A stretch of DNA of 54,012 nt from Actinomycetota bacterium (GTDB lineage Bacteria; Actinomycetota; Nitriliruptoria; Nitriliruptorales; JAHWKO01): assembly GCA_019347675.1 (NCBI GenBank), contig JAHWKW010000014.1:1-54012 (forward strand). The letters run 5' to 3'. Both the position numbers and the translations under genes were made by a program. Shown one piece after another: positions 51,399 to 54,012 of the stretch. The notes below the pieces were generated by a model, which worked only from the letters and a program-made list of their open reading frames with translations, did not search any database and was not told the DNA's origin. How positions within the stretch are numbered: the first letter of the stretch is position 1; each line of letters begins with the position of its first letter.

Positions 51399-53422
51399 CC
51401 GTTGCTGTCCCCGCCGACGATGCGCTGCTCGGGCCGGTCGATCCGCGCGACGCCCGCCGGGTGCAGCGCGGACCGCACCTGCTCCGTGACTTCAACGCCG
51501 CAGGGCTCCTCGGGCCGGCCGACGTGCACGTCGCAACCACGCTCTCGCGCCTGGTCGGTGACGCCGACCCCAGCGTGCTCCTGGCGGTCGCCCTGGCGGT
51601 CCGCGCCCCGCGGTTCGGGCACGTGTTCGTCGACCTGGCGACCGTCCGCTGTTCTGTGACCGCCGATGACGACGTGGCCGTCGACGTCGATGCCCTGCCG
51701 TGGCCCGACGTCGACAGCTGGGTGGAGGCGGTCGCCGCCAGCCCGTTGACCGCCGTCACCAGCCCGTCGATCGCCGACGGGGCGCCCGCCGACCCGACGG
51801 CCACGGAGACGACGCCCGAGGGTGACAGGCCCGTGCGGCTGGTCGGGTCGCGTCTGTACCTCGACCGGTACTGGCGCTACCAGCAACGCGTGGTGGACGC
51901 CCTGCGGCGGCGGGGCGCGAGCGGGACCGACGACGTCGACGTCGACGTCCTCCGCGACGGCCTCGATCGGATGTTCCCCGCCGACCGCGGCGTGGACGAA
52001 GCCCTTCGGCCACGGCTCGCGGCCGCCGTGGCGGTGCTCCGGCCGCTGGGGGTGATCGCCGGGGGACCCGGGACGGGCAAGACCACCACCGTGTCGGCGA
52101 TCCTGGCGCTGCTCGAGGAGCAGGCCGCCGCCGCGGGGCAGCGTCCCCCGCGGATCGCGTTGGCGGCCCCGACGGGGAAGGCCGCCGACCGCCTGGCGGA
52201 AGCGGTGCACGAGCGGGTCGTGGATCTTCGCACCGACGACGCGACCCGCGCGCGGCTGACGGCCCTGGGTGCGTCGACCATCCACCGGCTGCTGGCCGTC
52301 CGACCGAACAGCCGGACACGCTTCCGCCGTGACCGCACCGACCCGCTGCCGCATGACGTGGTCGTGATCGACGAGACGTCGATGGTGTCGCTGTCGCTGA
52401 TGGCCAAGCTCCTCGACGCCGTCCGCGACGATGCCCGCCTCGTCCTGGTTGGCGACCCCGACCAGCTCACATCGGTCGAGGCCGGGACGGTCCTGGGCGA
52501 CGTCGTCGGCCCGACCACCGCCGGCCTGCACTCGACCGAGGACGCGCGCACCGCCTTGCGCCGGCTCACCGGCCAGCCGGTCACGGCACACAAGCCTCCC
52601 GCCGGGTCGACCATCGGTGACAGCATCGTGGTGCTCACCACGATCCACCGCTTCGGTCGCCGGTCGGGCATCGCAGAGCTCGCCACCGCGATCCAGCGCG
52701 GGCGGGTCGCGGCGGTCCTCGAGCTCCTCGACGATGGGCGGCCCGACATCGGCTGGGTGGCGGCCGACCCGGCGCAGGACACGCTCGAGGACGCGCTGGA
52801 TCCGGTCCGCGACGCGGTGAGCGCCGCCGGGGCGGCGGTGCACGCAGCGGCACGTGCGGGGTCCGCGCACGAGGCGCTCGATGCGCTCGGCCGGCTCCGG
52901 ATCCTGTGCCCACACCGGCGTGGGCCGGCGGGCGTCGCGACGTGGGTCGCGCGTATCGAGCGGTGGCTCGTGCAGGACGTGGACGGCTACGACACCGACC
53001 CAGCGTGGTACGTGGGACGGCTGGTGATGGTCACCGCCAACGACTACCAGGTCGGCGTGTTCAACGGTGAGCAGGGTGTGGTCGTCGCACAGCGCGATGG
53101 CCGCGTCGCCGTCGCGTTCGAGCAGGGGGGTCAGGTGCGGCTGCTCGACCCGGCTCGCCTGGACGCCGTCGAGACCGCACACGCCATCACCGTGCACAAG
53201 AGCCAGGGGTCGCAGTTCCAGCACGTGATCGTCGTGCTGGCCGACCTGGCGTCGCCGATCCTCACCCGCCAACTGCTGTACACGGCGGTCACACGCGCCC
53301 GGGAACGCGTCACGATCGTCGGGGGGCCGGCAGCTGTCCGCGCGGCGATCGACCGGCAGGTCCAGCGCGCCTCCGGCCTGCGCGACGCGCTGTGGGGGGC
53401 TTCGACGCCGGCGTCGCCCTGA
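51395..53422 (+). CDS. recD: Exodeoxyribonuclease V subunit alpha (RecD)
   Basis: A 675-residue SF1B 5'-3' helicase. GTG 51395 overlaps the recB stop (GTGA). Walker A is AGGPGTGKTTTVSAILALLE, Ia/II include LGASTIHRLLAVRPNSRTRF and HDVVVIDETSMVSLSLMAKL, III is LVLVGDPDQLTSVEAGTVLG, V/VI are AITVHKSQGSQFQHVIVVL and LLYTAVTRARERVTIVGG. The N-terminal 120 residues form the RecC/RecB contact domain. A small hairpin CCAGG-CCG-CCTGG directly follows the stop (53423-53435) and may end the operon. The tight overlaps show stoichiometric synthesis of the trimer. Confidence 0.96.
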   Translation: MTVAVPADDALLGPVDPRDARRVQRGPHLLRDFNAAGLLGPADVHVATTLSRLVGDADPSVLLAVALAVRAPRFGHVFVDLATVRCSVTADDDVAVDVDALPWPDVDSWVEAVAASPLTAVTSPSIADGAPADPTATETTPEGDRPVRLVGSRLYLDRYWRYQQRVVDALRRRGASGTDDVDVDVLRDGLDRMFPADRGVDEALRPRLAAAVAVLRPLGVIAGGPGTGKTTTVSAILALLEEQAAAAGQRPPRIALAAPTGKAADRLAEAVHERVVDLRTDDATRARLTALGASTIHRLLAVRPNSRTRFRRDRTDPLPHDVVVIDETSMVSLSLMAKLLDAVRDDARLVLVGDPDQLTSVEAGTVLGDVVGPTTAGLHSTEDARTALRRLTGQPVTAHKPPAGSTIGDSIVVLTTIHRFGRRSGIAELATAIQRGRVAAVLELLDDGRPDIGWVAADPAQDTLEDALDPVRDAVSAAGAAVHAAARAGSAHEALDALGRLRILCPHRRGPAGVATWVARIERWLVQDVDGYDTDPAWYVGRLVMVTANDYQVGVFNGEQGVVVAQRDGRVAVAFEQGGQVRLLDPARLDAVETAHAITVHKSQGSQFQHVIVVLADLASPILTRQLLYTAVTRARERVTIVGGPAAVRAAIDRQVQRASGLRDALWGASTPASP

Positions 53423-53477
53423 CCAGGCCGCCTGGCGCACGCCGTGGTGTTCGAGCGGGTAACGCGATCAGCGAGGC

Positions 53478-53493
53478 GATCGTCAGGACGATC
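53478..53493. repeat. Palindrome upstream of arfB
   Basis: GATCGTC and GACGATC form perfect 7-bp arms around AG (53478-53493). It lies 12 bp before a second palindrome at 53505-53518. Confidence 0.45.
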
Positions 53494-53504
53494 AGCGGTG
53501 ATGG

Positions 53505-53518
53505 TGCTCGTACGAGCA
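53505..53518. promoter_or_regulatory. Perfect 14-bp palindrome at the arfB promoter
   Basis: TGCTCGTACGAGCA is exactly self-complementary and ends 4 bp before the -10-like TACCCT (53523-53528). It covers the expected -35 region, a position fitting a repressor operator. Confidence 0.5.
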
Positions 53519-53522
53519 TCCG

Positions 53523-53528
53523 TACCCT
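53523..53528 (+). promoter_or_regulatory. -10 element of arfB
   Basis: TACCCT ends 6 nt before ATG 53535 with no ribosome site, the same leaderless arrangement as at 11520, 12003 and 34021. Confidence 0.45.
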
Positions 53529-53534
53529 GGCTGC

Positions 53535-53957
53535 ATGAGCACCATCCGGATCCGTCGCGGCATCTCGATCCCCGAGCGCGACATCGAGCTCCGCTTCGCC
53601 CGATCAGGGGGACCGGGCGGGCAGCACGTGAACACCTCCGCGACCAAGGTCGAGCTCCGCTTCGACCTGGAGGAGACCGACGCCCTCACCGATGCACAGA
53701 AGCAGCGTGTGCGCGAGCGGCTGGGGTCGAGGCTGACCAACGACGGCGTCCTGGTGCTGCACGCGTCGGAACATCGCAGCCAGACCCGCAACCGTCAGGC
53801 TGCCGTCGGTCGCCTGCGCAACCTGCTGCGAGACGCCCTCGAGGTACGGACGCAACGGAAACCCACGCGGCCCAGCCGGTCGGCGCGCGAGCGACGGCTG
53901 CAGCACAAGCGGGAGCGTTCCGAGGTCAAGCGCCTCCGTCGTCCCCCGGAGGTCTAG
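53535..53957 (+). CDS. arfB: Alternative ribosome-rescue factor ArfB (YaeJ-type peptidyl-tRNA hydrolase)
   Basis: A 140-residue protein of the release-factor family without a codon-recognition domain. The GGQ catalytic motif lies in RSGGPGGQHVNTSATKVELR (about residues 24-43). The C-terminus is a long basic tail (RKPTRPSRSARERRLQHKRE and following) that enters the empty mRNA channel of stalled ribosomes. It hydrolyses peptidyl-tRNA on ribosomes stuck on truncated mRNA. ATG 53535 follows a -10-like TACCCT at 6 nt, so the mRNA is probably leaderless. The length matches E. coli ArfB. It ends in TAG. Confidence 0.95.
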   Translation: MSTIRIRRGISIPERDIELRFARSGGPGGQHVNTSATKVELRFDLEETDALTDAQKQRVRERLGSRLTNDGVLVLHASEHRSQTRNRQAAVGRLRNLLRDALEVRTQRKPTRPSRSARERRLQHKRERSEVKRLRRPPEV

Positions 53958-54012
53958 CGCGCGTTCGTCGAGGTAGGGCGTGTTGTGAAGCTGTGGGATG
54001 TGGTGGTGGTCG

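Noticed and set aside
1-54012. CRISPR array, tRNA or rRNA genes, phage or plasmid backbone
   Set aside because: No regularly spaced repeats, no cloverleaf-like or conserved rRNA sequences, and no phage or replication genes were seen.

Overview
The window comes from a very GC-rich actinobacterium. Codons end overwhelmingly in G or C, GTG starts are common, F420-type flavoenzymes are present (LLM-class and PPOX-class), and there is a RsrA-like zinc anti-sigma factor, an Rpf-type muralytic protein, a cell-wall-binding type 2 repeat protein and a HelD-type helicase. The combination, especially the CWB2 repeats with Rpf and extended LivM, suggests a deep-branching class such as Nitriliruptoria; this placement is inference. 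No rRNA, tRNA or CRISPR array was seen. Almost all sequence is chromosomal housekeeping or accessory metabolism; the only mobile DNA is a partial IS110-family element at the left edge.

Layout. 1-540: 5' end of an IS110 transposase (minus strand, running off the window) and its long non-coding leader, the place where IS110 elements encode a bridge RNA. 541-840: non-coding with one palindrome. 1041-6284: a minus-strand operon with a Tat-exported sugar-binding lipoprotein, ATPase, two permeases and an ADP-ribosylglycohydrolase. 6420-7388: a quinone oxidoreductase broken by one in-frame amber codon. 7478-13932: a double DUF427 protein, an ECF sigma/zinc anti-sigma pair, an L,D-transpeptidase, a coiled-coil protein, a tyrosine phosphatase-like protein, a protein-isoaspartate methyltransferase preceded by a LexA-like box, and a PPOX flavoprotein. 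14044-18080: a principal-like sigma factor, a HelD RNA-polymerase-recycling helicase and an HD hydrolase. 18084-19675: a frameshifted CWB2/M23 surface protein.

19748-24428: a Cys-rich metal protein, a monomeric sarcosine oxidase relative, an MBL-fold hydrolase, a HhH/Rho-N protein, an Rpf protein and a SIMPL lipoprotein. 24480-29803: PEP carboxylase, a DUF763 protein and a cyclopropane-fatty-acid-synthase-type methyltransferase. 30055-35384: two M23 peptidases (one with three LysM repeats), a beta-propeller lipoprotein, an EamA transporter, an LLM oxidoreductase and a Ub-Mut7C/Mut7-C protein. 35480-37269: a DrrAB-type exporter. 37332-43208: a complete branched-chain amino-acid-type (Liv) ABC operon, order K-H-M-G-F, with a strong hairpin after the binding-protein gene. 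43430-44389: a medium-chain oxidoreductase. 44494-53422: recC-recB-recD with 4-bp start/stop overlaps. 53535-53957: an ArfB-type ribosome-rescue hydrolase.

Two themes recur. First, cell-wall remodelling genes are dispersed through the window (L,D-transpeptidase, CWB2-M23, Rpf, LysM-M23, M23). Second, several genes have a -10-like hexamer only 6-7 nt before the start codon, suggesting leaderless mRNAs. The best leads for something less ordinary are the IS110 leader (bridge RNA), the LexA-like operator in front of pcm, the paired palindromes in front of arfB, and the interrupted quinone oxidoreductase.
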